From: Parelaphostrongylus tenuis
Lineage: Eukaryota; Nematoda; Chromadorea; Rhabditida; Metastrongylidae
Direction: 5' to 3'
NCBI GenBank assembly: GCA_019055375.1
Contig: JAHQIW010003685.1
Span: 395,773 to 459,772 of the forward strand
Length of the DNA: 64,000 nt
How positions within the stretch are numbered: position 1 is the first letter of the stretch; the number at the start of each line of letters is the position of its first letter. This document shows, piece after piece, positions 35,801 to 42,599 of this stretch. Under the pieces are notes generated by a model. That model searched no databases, was not told the DNA's origin, and worked only from the letters and a program-made list of their open reading frames with translations. Position numbers and translations under genes: made by a program.

Positions 35801-38800
35801 TTATAGCTAAATTCTGTATATTCTATCTGTTTGTGAATTTGCAGGCTCTAAAAGAGGTGAAAGCGGCGAAATATCAGCTTATCGAATAAATCATATAATA
35901 ATAACCTTGCGTTTTGCCTTTAAAGAGAAATATGCGATCTACTAAAGAATGCTGGGATTAATGAGAGTTGGTCTCGGTATGTTTGTACTGAAAAAATTGA
36001 AGTAGATGAAGGTGAGTATATCGAATAAGGTGGTCTTCTGCGATCTAAAGAGACGTCACAGATTTTCTTCTGCTGAGAAAATGAAACTGTTTTATTAAGT
36101 AAATGACATGTCAATTTGACCTTTCATTGCACTGAGAAGATGCATTCTACTATTAGCAACCTTACATCTGCTTATCAAGAGAAGCGCTGAATTCTCCAAT
36201 CATTGCCGGCGTTGTTGGATAGTCGCCAACGAAAGCTGTTATCTTATCTAAGTTCATTGCTGATAAGCGCTTACCATGCCAAACCTGCTGAAGCTTGGTT
36301 GCTGGTAGCCACGATGGTTTGCATTAAAGAAAAGTGGTAGCAAAGCGGTTTCATCGATAGCGTAGTGATAGCCACGTTACCGGTATGAGTGACACGCGAA
36401 TTCAACTCGCCCCTGATGTCAAAGAATTTGCGTTCCACCGAACATTATTGAATGAATTGATTCTGGCCGCTTGAGCACATACCACGCAAATCATTTGCTT
36501 TAAGAAACTCAGAAAAAGTGAACTTTGTATTTTTTTGAAGCTTTAGAAAAAGGCGGCTCACACCAACAAATCGCATTGCTATAAATTTTTTCTTTTAAAA
36601 AAGTTTTTAAAGAGCCTATACACGGTGGGATTTTGTACCCATCAAGATGTGATCAATCGTTATACAGTCAGTCAAAAAAGTTCATATATATTTAAGGCAT
36701 ATGCATATATATAGATATATACATATATGTATAAATATAAAGTTTCCTTACAGGTAGAAGGTGACGGAGTTGTTGCAAACCTCATACGCTCAATGGTTGC
36801 CGAAAATCGCACGCTAGAGGTGGATAGCGTAAGTTCATCTGAATTGTTCCATTATTCGAAATACATCTATAATCCATAAAAGGCGTCTGAAATTTCAGAG
36901 CATGAGCAACGCTCATTGCCTACTGCCGCCACAGCAACCAGACTTCCGTCATATCCTTACTTGGATAGCGATGCCTCTATTTCTTTCGCTTCTTTCTGCA
37001 AGTAAGAACTCTGCGATAATTTAGTCTGGCTGTACAGTTAGACCACGAGACTATTTAGGTGATTTTTTCCTTCATTGTAAAACGAATTGTTCTCAATCAC
37101 TTCTTACCATTTATGTTTCCCCTAAGAGATCGTGTTCGCATTATTCATCTCTATAACAAGGTTAGTTATGATCTATGTTTAGTGCAGTTAATATCTCAAA
37201 ACTGTTTATGTGCAAAATATCTAGATCTCGAAACGTTCTTTTTAATCTGATCACAACAACTCTTCAAAATGCATGCCAAAGCAATCCTAAAAAGTTGTGC
37301 TTCAACAAAAATTTTGAGGTTCTATTTCTAAGAATCAAACATCGTACGGAAGCAAGAGCTCGAATCCGCTTTTGTGTTGAGAGATGGAAGATCAACGAAG
37401 ATAATGATGAAGGGTTTGGACGCATTCCTTTTTGACCTCATAAGAGTCATTGAGTAACTTGAGCGAATACTAGTATGTTTTTCCTTGCCCAGGTATAAGC
37501 TCACTTAATCTTACCTGAACCTCGCTACTGGAAATGCCAGACTCATTTTATTATGGAAGACCCTACTGGTTATACTTTAGAGAACTGAGTGATGAGCAAA
37601 AATACGACTTCAGCTGGGAGTCAAACCCGAGTTTCATCCATAAGCGAGACGCGTGCTATCACTGCACCACCAAGCTACATTTGCCCCACCACTCATTTTT
37701 CAATATCTTCGTAAGGGCTGTCAGTCACCAACATTATACAGGTTCGGTCGAGTATGCGATTTCTCTTCAATAAACCCAGCTGAGCTGATAGCCATTGTGA
37801 TATGTAGTACTCGAAATTTCTAGTAGTTTTAATGCCTTTTTTCGCAGTGGTATCATGTTTAATATATACCCTAGATACTTGAGTGGTAAGCAAAAATAGT
37901 AAAAAAAAGGCAGTAAAACTACTAGTAGTCTCGAGTATTACCTATCACAGTAACTGCCAATTCAACTGGGTTTATAAGGCGAAATAGCATATGCCTTGGA
38001 ACCATTTTTGAGCCATGCATGTCAGTGGTCTGTCAATGAGGGCTGACTTATAGAGCCCGATACACGTGCTTCGATCTTGCGATCTCGTCAGTCGGGCAGT
38101 TACCCTTTCTCGTCTCTTGCTATTCCCTGTGGGTGCTCCAGTCCCCACACTAAGAGTCAGCGACGACGAGCGCTTTGCACTGTATGTCCAGTGAAAAACT
38201 CACCAAACACAGAGTGTTGTACACTCGTTTGCATATTCAATATATCAAAACGTTTGTTTCGAGTGTTTTCTTAAGACCACGCAAAGCATATTGAATTTTG
38301 AGCCGTGGTCCTGAGAAAACACTCGAAACGAATGTTACAAAATAGCATACTCGACCAAAGCTTTGAAAGGTTTGTGGCTGACAGCTATCATAGAGGAATG
38401 AGTGGGGAGGGCCAATGTACCTCAGTGCTGTAGTGGTAGCACGAGTCTCCGGCATAGAAGAAACGCGGGTTCGACTCCCGTCAAAGGTCGGGTTTTTGCT
38501 CACCACTCAGTTCTCCAAGTCATATATGGAACATCATAACACTGTGAAAAAAGGCAGTGAAACCACTTAAAAATTTCACGTATTACTTCTGGTTATATAA
38601 TCCCTCTGTCCTATACTGCAGTTATCTAGAAGCACCCTTAACGATATTAAGGCGCTCACTGTTAGGGAGAAGATTGAGAGTTTGAGATCAGAGGAGTATT
38701 TTTTATGCAGAACACAGGCATAATTTCTCGAAATGATGGTCAGCTTCATCTTAACTGCTACGTTCGCATCTTGGTCAAGGCGTACCATTTCCTATAATGA

Positions 38801-40497
38801 AAACTGCCATCCAATAGACTGAGCGCGAAGGAAAATTGGTCACTGCAGATCTATGCACTTTTAGAGGATGGTTGTCCTATCGGTCGTGGTTCAAACTCAA
38901 TGTTCTCGATAGGCTCTTCAAAACTGGACAGTGCTTATTGTGTCAGGTAAAAATGAAACAAAGCTCTCCTTCTTCTTACAATTTTTTTCACAGTAATCCA
39001 TGATAAGTTTTCTAAAATATTTGATAATTATCGCATCAGGAGCTCCTAAGGTTCTCATAACGCTTTAGATCTATATGAACTTCGGTAGGAACTTTGGTTT
39101 GGGATCAAAACAATTTCTTCCCACCACCTCAATAAGCTCTTCTAGAGTCCGATCACCCTCGATTACCTGTGCTCTTAGAATTCCACCTGGATGTTAAGTG
39201 CTTTGATAAACTTATAAGTGATGCATGTTTAAAAAGTTTAACATATGTCACCTTAGAACTGATCAATTTCACAGGTCCAACTTTGCTTATCGGTGTGCCA
39301 AAACTGAAAGCTACCGTTTCAGCAAAACATGAAACCCGCACAGCTGTACTTCTGTTTAGAATGTCCAGCCACGTACTGCAGGTACTGCTTGGCAGAAACC
39401 GGCAACGAGTGTTATGCTTGTCAGGTGTCTAGTTTAAATTGATTGCATCAAACTCACTGTAAAAATTTAAACATACACCAGAAAGAATTGAGTGGTAAGC
39501 AAAAACTCTATCTCAGACGCGAGTTAAACAATTGTATAACACAGATCGACGACGCGTGCTACCACTAAAGCACCGAGGTCACCGCTGTGCCATCACTCTT
39601 CTTCGATATATCTCTGCTTTTTCTTTGAATTCTTAGCTCTCTTTGGTACATATTGGGAACATCACAACACTGCAGAAAACCAGTAAAAAGCAAAGGAAAT
39701 ATTCTAACACTAGACTGTTACAATTGAAATAGCAAATATTATCTTTGTTTGAGAGCGCATGTGGCGCAGTGGCCAGAGATGCACTGCGTCGCACACGAGT
39801 TAAATGATTCGACCTCCGCTCGTGGCTCATCAAGCCACCCATCCCTCCGGGGTTGGTAAATTGGTACCAAGCTAGTATCAGACTTGCCTGGAAAGACAAG
39901 CAGAACTGAGTCGGTTTAGCGGGAGGCCAACCTGAGTCATTGTAAAGGCCAGATATGCATTCAATCGCCTCAAACGAAGTTGGAAATTGAAAATGAATGT
40001 AGGCGCATTACTCAAGGACTGGTCAACGCCGAGAGCTTTATCTTTTATCCTTTTTTATCTTTACTATTAAAATCTGAACTATCAATTCATAGCACTATGT
40101 AATGCAACAGCAAATCAATCCGAAATAGCATTCTTTAAAAAATTGAAACTATTGAAATACAGTTTTTATTTCGAAACAGTAGTTTTTGGTAAAATATCGA
40201 GCTTGCCGCTAAAGTAACTTGTTTACCTATTAAATTTCGTCCACATTTTTAGGCAGAGGAAGGTCTAGTTAATACCGAAAAAAGTCTGATCACTTATGGA
40301 GTGAGTACTTTTTTGCAATATTGTCGTGCCTTTCATAACCAAGAAAAGAAAAACGAAAAATTGTAGGAGAAACCGAGTGAGCGATTTGTACTTGGTGGTC
40401 AGAAAAAAGCGATAGGTCTGATAATACAGCATTTATATTTTTTTTGCTTACTACCTTTAAAAAATATTATTGTATTTCAGGAAAACCGAATCGATAA
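18598..40497 (+). CDS. DC-STAMP-domain sperm membrane protein, SPE-42/SPE-49/DCST-like
   Basis: A long multi-exon gene for a DC-STAMP-like transmembrane protein. In animals this family (C. elegans SPE-42 and SPE-49, Drosophila Sneaky, vertebrate DCST1/DCST2) sits in sperm membranes and is needed for sperm-egg fusion or sperm entry. Proposed exons: 18598-18767, 19073-19255, 20433-20490, 20589-20660, 20759-20868, 21883-22015, 22661-22752, 23403-23488, 23567-23654, 23709-23758, 26457-26594, 28810-28943, 30959-31063, 31287-31407, 36754-36828, 36899-37001, 37059-37160, 37319-37413, 38849-38946, 39360-39424, 40253-40300, 40367-40415, 40481-40497. Family hallmarks are FAFAFSP then RCAMLCVLLGAMGKNGQ, TAEILLCHLELQSKIA with TGPVEAV, FNNCFIT then MFWQIDHHRE, SLITWFI..LLIFLDYYFYSFL, AHCLLPPQQPDF..LTWIAM and RDRVRIIHLYNK, with a cysteine-rich RING-like end. 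The sum is about 730 residues, a normal family length. Phase agrees from 23567 through 36899, but several other junctions miss by one base. SPE-42 and SPE-49 cannot be told apart here, so no symbol is given. Confidence 0.85.
20960..21375 (-). mobile_element. Tc1/mariner-superfamily transposase remnant
   Basis: Minus-strand translation VKINTVSYKQRDVVEPW and then TTQHFDGDG fits the segment before the catalytic FQQD.APAH block. That block appears in the next frame as FQQDCALARSARSNCGLLR. Further on are pieces like the SPDLNPLDYSVW.ILE region. Stops and frameshifts make it dead. It lies in an intron of the DC-STAMP gene, opposite to the gene. Confidence 0.6.
21883..23758 (+). CDS. DC-STAMP gene, middle exons (provisional)
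   Basis: The exon from 21883 reads DVGLQMLKELVSTVRSILV and PFLAEIKATKTNEDEKL, fitting the helical region after the TGPVEA block. The text at 22661-22752 (ESIKSILSAYQNGQYCG), a possible YLRDCKKIAQSVISAF near 23070-23120, and 23403-23488 (PENDT-like acidic linker, then TKPTWADFKTS) are weaker. Then 23567-23654 (HGRQIARRTEKRCHDDF) and 23709-23758 (RTCLLIVFVMCPHMTS) share phase with each other and with the next exon, and fit the family's cysteine-spaced extracellular region. Exon choice between 22015 and 23403 is not settled. Confidence 0.5.
22092..22190 (+). mobile_element. SINE-B 3' part
   Basis: Starts within the tRNA-like head at GGTTTGAGTCCC, then TGACGCTTGTGCATCA and the family tail ATCGTACCACCGCTAGAAA. 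Truncated at the 5' end. Lies in a DC-STAMP intron. Confidence 0.55.
22377..22485 (+). mobile_element. SINE-B 3' part, second copy
   Basis: Same start (GATAGGGTGAA, GGGTTCGAGTCTC), GCATCAATCTACATCATTGG and CATCGTACCACCGCTAAAAA tail as the copy at 22092-22190. Confidence 0.55.
24301..24348 (-). ncRNA. Intact type I hammerhead ribozyme, TAGGCGCCTA family
   Basis: Minus-strand order: GTGCTA, CTGATGAG, TCC-CAATA-GGA (stem II, 3 bp), CGAAA, TAGGCGCCTA, TA, TAGCAC. Stem I is 6 of 6 pairs. The A15.1-U16.1 pair is present, and stem III can form 3 more pairs with a GCGC loop. All catalytic core bases match the consensus, and predicted cleavage follows the A before TAGCAC. This is the most self-sufficient motif in the window because stem III is long enough to act as a monomer. 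Confidence 0.85.
24642..24689 (+). ncRNA. Hammerhead with mutated G12, TAGGCGCCTA family
   Basis: Inverted partner of 24301-24348: GTGCTA, CTGATGAG, TCC-CAATA-GGA, CAAAA (should be CGAAA), TAGGCGCCTA, TA, TAGCAC. All stems are intact, but the catalytic G is A, so it is predicted inactive. Confidence 0.75.
24770..26140. other. Intron sequence without recognised content
   Basis: Part of the DC-STAMP intron between 23758 and 26457. No repeats or exons recognised. Confidence 0.35.
26143..26295 (+). mobile_element. SINE-A, well-preserved copy
   Basis: tRNA-like head with A box GGTGGTGTAGTGGCAGGA and B box GCGGGCTCGACTTCC, then the family body TTGCTCAACACTCAATCCT, TGGAAACATTGTACCACTGC and an A-rich end. 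Lies in a DC-STAMP intron, same strand as the gene. Confidence 0.7.
26457..26594 (+). CDS. DC-STAMP gene, extracellular exon before third membrane segment
   Basis: Acceptor ACATCAG, then 46 codons in phase 0 to a GTGAGG donor. Reads MKRRLESLGTCKQYMKEAQ and then NTMEVDLNDVVNLTNILD, resembling the extracellular segment that precedes a membrane span in DC-STAMP proteins. Phase fits both neighbours (23758 and 28810). Confidence 0.7.
26600..28800. other. Large DC-STAMP intron, nothing clear
   Basis: A frame of about 100 codons at 28350-28667 looks partly coding-like but has no support from phase or family similarity. The rest is featureless. Confidence 0.35.
28810..31407 (+). CDS. DC-STAMP gene, three consecutive core exons
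   Basis: 28810-28943 encodes a membrane span (QMVEALFVFYVYVIF) and DVDFNNCFIT. 30959-31063 follows in phase with MFWQIDHHREMLGQQAIRF and EEMKNWRLMNVF. 31287-31407 then gives AEMIRAKTSLITW and the next span ACSAALLIFLDYYFYSFL. Each junction (GTGATT/TTTTTTAG, GTTTTT/TTTCAG, GTATGA) keeps phase. This is the DC-STAMP domain core and the strongest evidence for the family assignment. Confidence 0.88.
29489..29850 (+). mobile_element. Hammerhead-bounded repeat unit (CACGTG family)
   Basis: Starts after an A run with TCGGGCTGTACA, exactly the sequence that follows the predicted hammerhead cleavage position in relatives (for example 41426). It continues through TTGAAATTTGAGCGTGG, CACTCGAT-like and GACGAAGGGC blocks to a hammerhead motif at 29735-29777. 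It then restarts with TTGGGCTGTACAAGAGCCC and stops near 29850. The unit from start to next cleavage position is 283 bp (29489-29771), so the copy is one full monomer plus part of the next. In a DC-STAMP intron. Confidence 0.7.
29735..29777 (+). ncRNA. Hammerhead with mutated G8, CACGTG family
   Basis: ACCCGA, CTGACAAG, stem II region, CGAAA, CACGTG, TA, TTGGGC. Stem I mostly pairs and the GAAA box is intact, but G8 reads A, so it is predicted inactive. Confidence 0.65.
30410..30958 (+). other. 182-codon open frame inside DC-STAMP intron, unrecognised
   Basis: The longest uninterrupted frame in the window. It begins MSTITTFTNNCLYCS, is Ser/Leu rich, and ends just before the acceptor of the exon at 30959. 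No motif or family was recognised, and no signal peptide or splice support was seen. Preceding short frames (30025-30422) might belong to the same unit. It could be a chance frame or a decayed mobile-element protein. Confidence 0.25.
31420..32700. other. DC-STAMP intron, nothing clear
   Basis: AT-rich intron sequence with one short open frame (31766-31981) that was not recognised. Confidence 0.35.
32716..32879 (-). mobile_element. SINE-B full copy
   Basis: Minus-strand tRNA-like head (GAGCGTCGGTTGTGCAAC.. to GGGTTCGAATCCCGG), then the body ending with TACCACCGCAAAAAGG and an ATTGATTATTGATA-type tail. Forms a cluster with the copies at 33001-33119 and 33165-33345. Confidence 0.7.
33001..33119 (-). 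mobile_element. SINE-B 3' part
   Basis: Minus strand. The head is cut within CAGGGTCCGAACCCCGG; body and tail match the neighbouring copies. Confidence 0.65.
33165..33345 (+). mobile_element. SINE-B full copy with tRNA-like cloverleaf head
   Basis: The head (about 33167-33236) can fold as a tRNA. It has a 7-bp acceptor-like stem GCGTCGG/CTGACGC with one wobble, a 4-bp D stem GTGC/GCAT, and an anticodon stem CGCTC/GAGTG around the loop CCGGAAA, followed by a T loop TTCAAAT. The loop would read GGA (Ser), but position 33 is C, the T stem has a mismatch and there is no long variable arm. It is therefore a SINE head rather than a working tRNA-Ser. The tail ends CCACCGCAAGAGG..TTGATTATC. Confidence 0.75.
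33434..33482 (-). ncRNA. Hammerhead with mutated G8, CACCGGTG family
   Basis: Minus strand: GGGTCA, CTGACAAG, GAGG-type stem II around CCGAAA, CGAAA, CACCGGTG, TA, TGGCCC. Stem I is 6 pairs with one wobble. G8 reads A, so it is predicted inactive. Confidence 0.7.
33794..33842 (+). ncRNA. Hammerhead with mutated U16.1, CACCGGTG family
   Basis: GGGTCA, CTGACGAG, GAGG-type stem II, CGAAA, CACCGGTG, CA, TGGCTC. The core boxes are intact, but the U before the cleavage position is C, so activity should be poor. Inverted partner of 33434-33482. Confidence 0.7.
33950..36340. other. DC-STAMP intron, nothing firmly recognised
   Basis: The stretch near 34750-35400 is less AT-rich and may be an old transposon, but no motif could be named. 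Confidence 0.35.
36345..36430 (+). mobile_element. SINE-A head, diverged
   Basis: GCGTAGTGATAGCCACG and GCGAATTCAACTCGCC correspond to the A and B box blocks of SINE-A. The tail is not clear. In a DC-STAMP intron, upstream of a TA-rich tract (about 36685-36740). Confidence 0.45.
36754..37413 (+). CDS. DC-STAMP gene, extracellular loop, last span and cytoplasmic arginine-rich exon
   Basis: 36754-36828 reads VEGDGVVANLIRSMVAENRT. 36899-37001 reads SMSNAHCLLPPQQPDF and then ILTWIAMPLFLSLL. 37059-37160 reads FSFIVKRIVLNHFLPFMFP and RDRVRIIHLYNK. 37319-37413 reads IKHRTEARARIRFCVERW. Order and spacing match the family (loop with Cys-x-Pro, span, then a basic segment ending in LYNK). The 37001/37059 junction is off by one base. 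Removing one A from GCAAGTAAG would restore phase. Confidence 0.85.
37535..37690 (-). mobile_element. SINE-A, minus strand
   Basis: Minus-strand B box GGGTTTGACTCCC and A box GGTGCAGTGATAGCACGC, with the family body toward 37535. It sits between DC-STAMP exons at 37413 and 38849. A short related tail is at about 37838-37905. Confidence 0.6.
38010..38345. mobile_element. CACGTG-family hammerhead element
   Basis: Shares the GACTTATAGAGCCC, CTTTCTCGTC, TGGGTGCTCCAGTCC, GTGAAAA..CAC and ACTCGAAACGAA blocks with the elements at 4.2 and 41.6-42.0 kb, in the order expected for a minus-strand hammerhead followed by an inverted AAACACTCGAAAC segment. In the DC-STAMP intron before the RING exons. Confidence 0.6.
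38055..38097 (-). ncRNA. Near-intact hammerhead, CACGTG family
   Basis: Minus strand: GCCCGA, CTGACGAG, ATC-GCAA-GAT, CGAAG, CACGTG, TA, TCGGGC. Stem I is 6 of 6 and stem II 3 of 3. The only defect is A15.1 to G, leaving a G-U pair at the base of stem III. Confidence 0.7.
38418..38562 (+). mobile_element. SINE-A copy
   Basis: A box GTGCTGTAGTGGTAGCACG, B box GCGGGTTCGACTCCCG, then TTTGCTCACCACTCAGTTCT, TGGAACATCATAACACTG and an A-rich end. Plus strand, in the DC-STAMP intron before 38849. Confidence 0.7.
38849..40497 (+). CDS. DC-STAMP gene, C-terminal RING-like cysteine cluster and tail
   Basis: 38849-38946 ends in KTGQCLLCQ, the first Cys pair. 39360-39424 reads ECPATYCRYCLAETGNECYA and Cys, giving five more. 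SPE-42-type proteins end in a C4C4 RING, so one Cys is missing and a small exon between 38947 and 39359 is likely but was not identified. The tail follows in phase: 40253-40300 (AEEGLVNTEKSLITYG), 40367-40415 (EKPSERFVLGGQKKAI) and 40481-40497, ending GKPNR and TAA at 40495-40497. The introns hold two SINEs (39475-39590 and 39752-40055). Confidence 0.78.
39475..39590 (-). mobile_element. SINE-A, minus strand
   Basis: GAGTGGTAAGCAAAAACT, GACGCGTGCTACCACTA and AGCACCGAGG are the reverse complement of the SINE-A head and body. Immediately downstream of the RING exon 39360-39424. Confidence 0.6.
39752..40055 (+). mobile_element. SINE-C (tRNA-derived) full copy
   Basis: tRNA-like head GAGCGCATGTGGCGCAGTGG with a B-box-like ATGATTCGACCTCCGCTC, a conserved body (ATCCCTCCGGGGTTGG, AGCGGGAGGCCAACC, CAAACGAAGTTGGAAATTG) and a tail of TTTATCC-type repeats. 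A second copy lies at 61809-62118 on the minus strand. In a DC-STAMP intron. Confidence 0.75.
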
Positions 40498-40707
40498 AAT
40501 CTGTGGTTCTCGGAAACATCTCGTTGCTTATACGTCATTGCTTCAAAGACAATTGTTGATTTTTTTTACAGCACTCAATTCGAAAGCGAGAGCTAATGTA
40601 TTTCAAGTGCATATAAATTCATTTCCCATTAAATCGTTGAACACTGTTGTTACTTTCATTATTATTTGAGCCAACATGTCATGTGGTCTGGTAAAGGCTC
40701 TTGTACA

Positions 40708-40750
40708 GCCCGAGACAAGTGTTTCGTCCTTACAGACTCATCAGCCGGGC
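40708..40750 (-). ncRNA. Intact type I hammerhead ribozyme, CACGTG family
   Basis: Minus strand: GCCCGG, CTGATGAG, TCT-GTAA-GGA, CGAAA, CACTTG, TC, TCGGGC. Stem I pairs 6 of 6 (one G-U), stem II 3 of 3 (one U-G), and the cleavage triplet is GUC. Stem III is only about 2 bp, so activity may need dimer formation. Confidence 0.83.
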
Positions 40751-40874
40751 AGAACCTGTCGTCTGTCGATCTTTTCATAGTCAGTTCTCTTGGGAGCGTC
40801 ACACTCCTCATATATAGTTATCGACGACCTACGCTTTACACTCTATGTCAGGTGTCTATGTCATTCACCTAACA

Positions 40875-40911
40875 CTGATGAGTCTGTAAGGACGAAACAC
40901 GTGTCTCGGGC
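40875..40911 (+). ncRNA. Hammerhead core lacking 5' stem I
   Basis: CTGATGAG, TCT-GTAA-GGA, CGAAA, CACGTG, TC, TCGGGC are perfect, but the six bases upstream (CTAACA) do not pair with TCGGGC. The 5' side of stem I was replaced at the foldback junction, so it is predicted inactive in isolation. Confidence 0.75.
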
Positions 40912-41221
40912 TGTACAAGAGCCTTTACCAGACCACATGACATGTTGGCTCAAGTAATAATGAAAGGATCTATTGAAATTTGAGCGTGGTCTTAATAAAG
41001 CACTCGAAGGAAAGGTATAATATGATAAAATACCAGCCAGCTAGCAATCGAGTGCGAAAACACTTTGTGTTAGGTGAATGACATAGACACCTGACATAGA
41101 GTGTAAAGCGTAGGTCGTCGATAACTATATATGAGGAGTGTGACGCTCCCAAGAGAACTAACTATGAAAATCCAAAAAAAAAAGAAGAATGGTTTTAGCC
41201 TAAAACGAGGTTGGTACGCCA

Positions 41222-41269
41222 GGGCCATACACCGGTGTTTCGGAGGCTCGTCCTCCTCGTCAGTGACCC
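41222..41269 (-). ncRNA. Intact type I hammerhead ribozyme, CACCGGTG family
   Basis: Minus strand: GGGTCA, CTGACGA, GGAGG-ACGAG-CCTCC (5-bp stem II), GAAA, CACCGGTG, TA, TGGCCC. Stem I is 6 pairs with one wobble, the A15.1-U16.1 pair is present, and all core bases are consensus. Stem III is a palindrome: 2 bp with a CCGG loop as monomer, longer as dimer. Confidence 0.85.
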
Positions 41270-41388
41270 CCGCCCCACATTAAGCCCTGCATTATAGCAA
41301 GGAGGGAGGCGTATGTGGTAAGTGGTGATGGCATAGTGTACTATGAGATGGCATAGGACTATGAAAAGATCGACAGACGACGGGTTCT

Positions 41389-41431
41389 GCCCGGCTGATG
41401 AGTCTGTAAGGACGAAACACGTGTCTCGGGC
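41389..41431 (+). ncRNA. Intact type I hammerhead ribozyme, CACGTG family
   Basis: GCCCGG, CTGATGAG, TCT-GTAA-GGA, CGAAA, CACGTG, TC, TCGGGC. Stem I 6 of 6 with one G-U; stem II 3 of 3 with one U-G; triplet GUC. Predicted cleavage follows 41425. Stem III is the palindrome CACGTG, which suits a dimer. Confidence 0.87.
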
Positions 41432-41609
41432 TGTACAAGAGCCTTTACCAGACCAGTCAAGAAAGAGGGTTTGCTCTGGAAATATCCAGCTTACCGAATA
41501 CTTCAATATCCTTTCTTGTCCTTTTCCAAAATCATCTCATATTACAAATTATTTCATAATTATTATTTGGGCTAGCATGTCATGTGGTTTGTTAATGTGC
41601 TATTGTACA

Positions 41610-41653
41610 GACCAATGCACGTGTTTCGACCTTGACAGTCTTGTCAGTCAGGC
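41610..41653 (-). ncRNA. Degenerate hammerhead, CACGTG family
   Basis: Minus strand: GCCTGA, CTGACAAG, stem II region, CGAAA, CACGTG, CA, TTGGTC. G8 is A and the U before the cleavage site is C. Inactive remnant. Confidence 0.6.
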
Positions 41654-41875
41654 TGTACCCCTTCGTCTTTGGACAATTCTCTTAGGAGTTCCTACTCTCC
41701 CTTCAGAAAGGTAGGCGACGGCGACGAACGATTTACGTAATTGCCCTCAAGTGAAAATCACAAGATCGGCAATTTTCAACACTCGATTGCGAATGTGTAA
41801 ATTGTTTGTAATCGCCTACATCTTCATAGGTAGAGTAGAGACTTCCAAGAGGATTGGCTAAAGACAAGGGGTTCT

Positions 41876-41918
41876 GCCCGACTGAGAAGATTGTAAGGTC
41901 GAAACACGTGTATCGGGC
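41876..41918 (+). ncRNA. Hammerhead with mutated G8, CACGTG family
   Basis: GCCCGA, CTGAGAAG, stem II region, CGAAA, CACGTG, TA, TCGGGC. Stem I is perfect over 6 bp, but G8 reads A. Confidence 0.65.
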
Positions 41919-42229
41919 TGTACAAGATCCCATTACCAGATCACATAACATGCTGGCTCAAATAGTAATTATGAGATGTATTGAAATTTGAGAGTGGTTT
42001 CAATAAAATATTCGAACTAAAGGCCTAATATTTCAAGTTTATTAAAAGTGTAAAAAAATGCGCACTAGAAATGTAAAACAAGCAAATTTCCTGTTGTTTT
42101 ATAAGCGTTTCATAAAAGAGAGTGCTTACAACTACTAACTATTACTATACTATTGAAGAAACTTGACGAGTTTATACACTTACAGCTCATGTTTGTAAGC
42201 AAACTGTTGAGCATTCGCATAAATTTAGG

Positions 42230-42530
42230 CGCCAGAGCATTCAACACGGAATTTCTTAACGAGAAGTAATTAAAATTGCTCAATAACACTATTTAAAGTT
42301 TGCGTCATCAGCCCGAACACATTTCTGCTATCTCTCAGTTAACAAGTCAATACCGCTTTGCGCGAGTCAGTTTCACGAAGATGTTATAGAAGCAGCTTAT
42401 TTAGCTAGCGTTCCGACGCGTTTCGTCTTCTACAGACCCAATTGATTCGAGCCGACGCTTCATAGTCATTCGTCCACGCAGTGCAAATGACTGTAGAGTT
42501 CCGGCTTGGATATGATTGATTAGTAAGTGC
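42230..42530 (-). mobile_element. Mariner transposase C-terminal remnant
   Basis: Minus-strand translation LTER, stop, QKCVRADDANFK matches the mariner C-terminus (LPERWQKCV..). The nucleotide text GAGATAGCAGAAATGTGTT is shared with the copy at 1878-1960. Upstream on this strand is an open stretch with MTMKRRLESIGSVEDETRR of unclear origin. Confidence 0.55.
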
Positions 42531-42599
42531 GAAGTTGAAGGAAAGTCGGTTATTGCACTCCTAGAGCATAGATTTTCAAATATAAAAATAAAGATGAAT

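Larger units (their letters stand above)
40660..42015. mobile_element. Composite cluster of hammerhead foldback elements
   Basis: Six hammerhead motifs in about 1.2 kb, alternating minus and plus: 40708-, 40875+, 41222-, 41389+, 41610-, 41876+. The arms 40667-40744 and 40873-40951 are near-exact inverted repeats (GAGCCAACATGTCATG, GGTCTGGTAAAGGCTC). The block 40770-40870 is inverted again at 41065-41165. A CACCGGTG-family half element is inserted at about 41190-41340. The last unit continues past 41913 with TCGGGCTGTACAAGATCCC and GAGATGTATTGAAATTTGAG. No protein-coding part. Starts about 160 bp after the DC-STAMP stop codon. Confidence 0.8.

Noticed and set aside
38418..38490. Possible tRNA gene from A and B boxes
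   Set aside because: Part of SINE-A, present in at least eight diverged copies; no complete cloverleaf.
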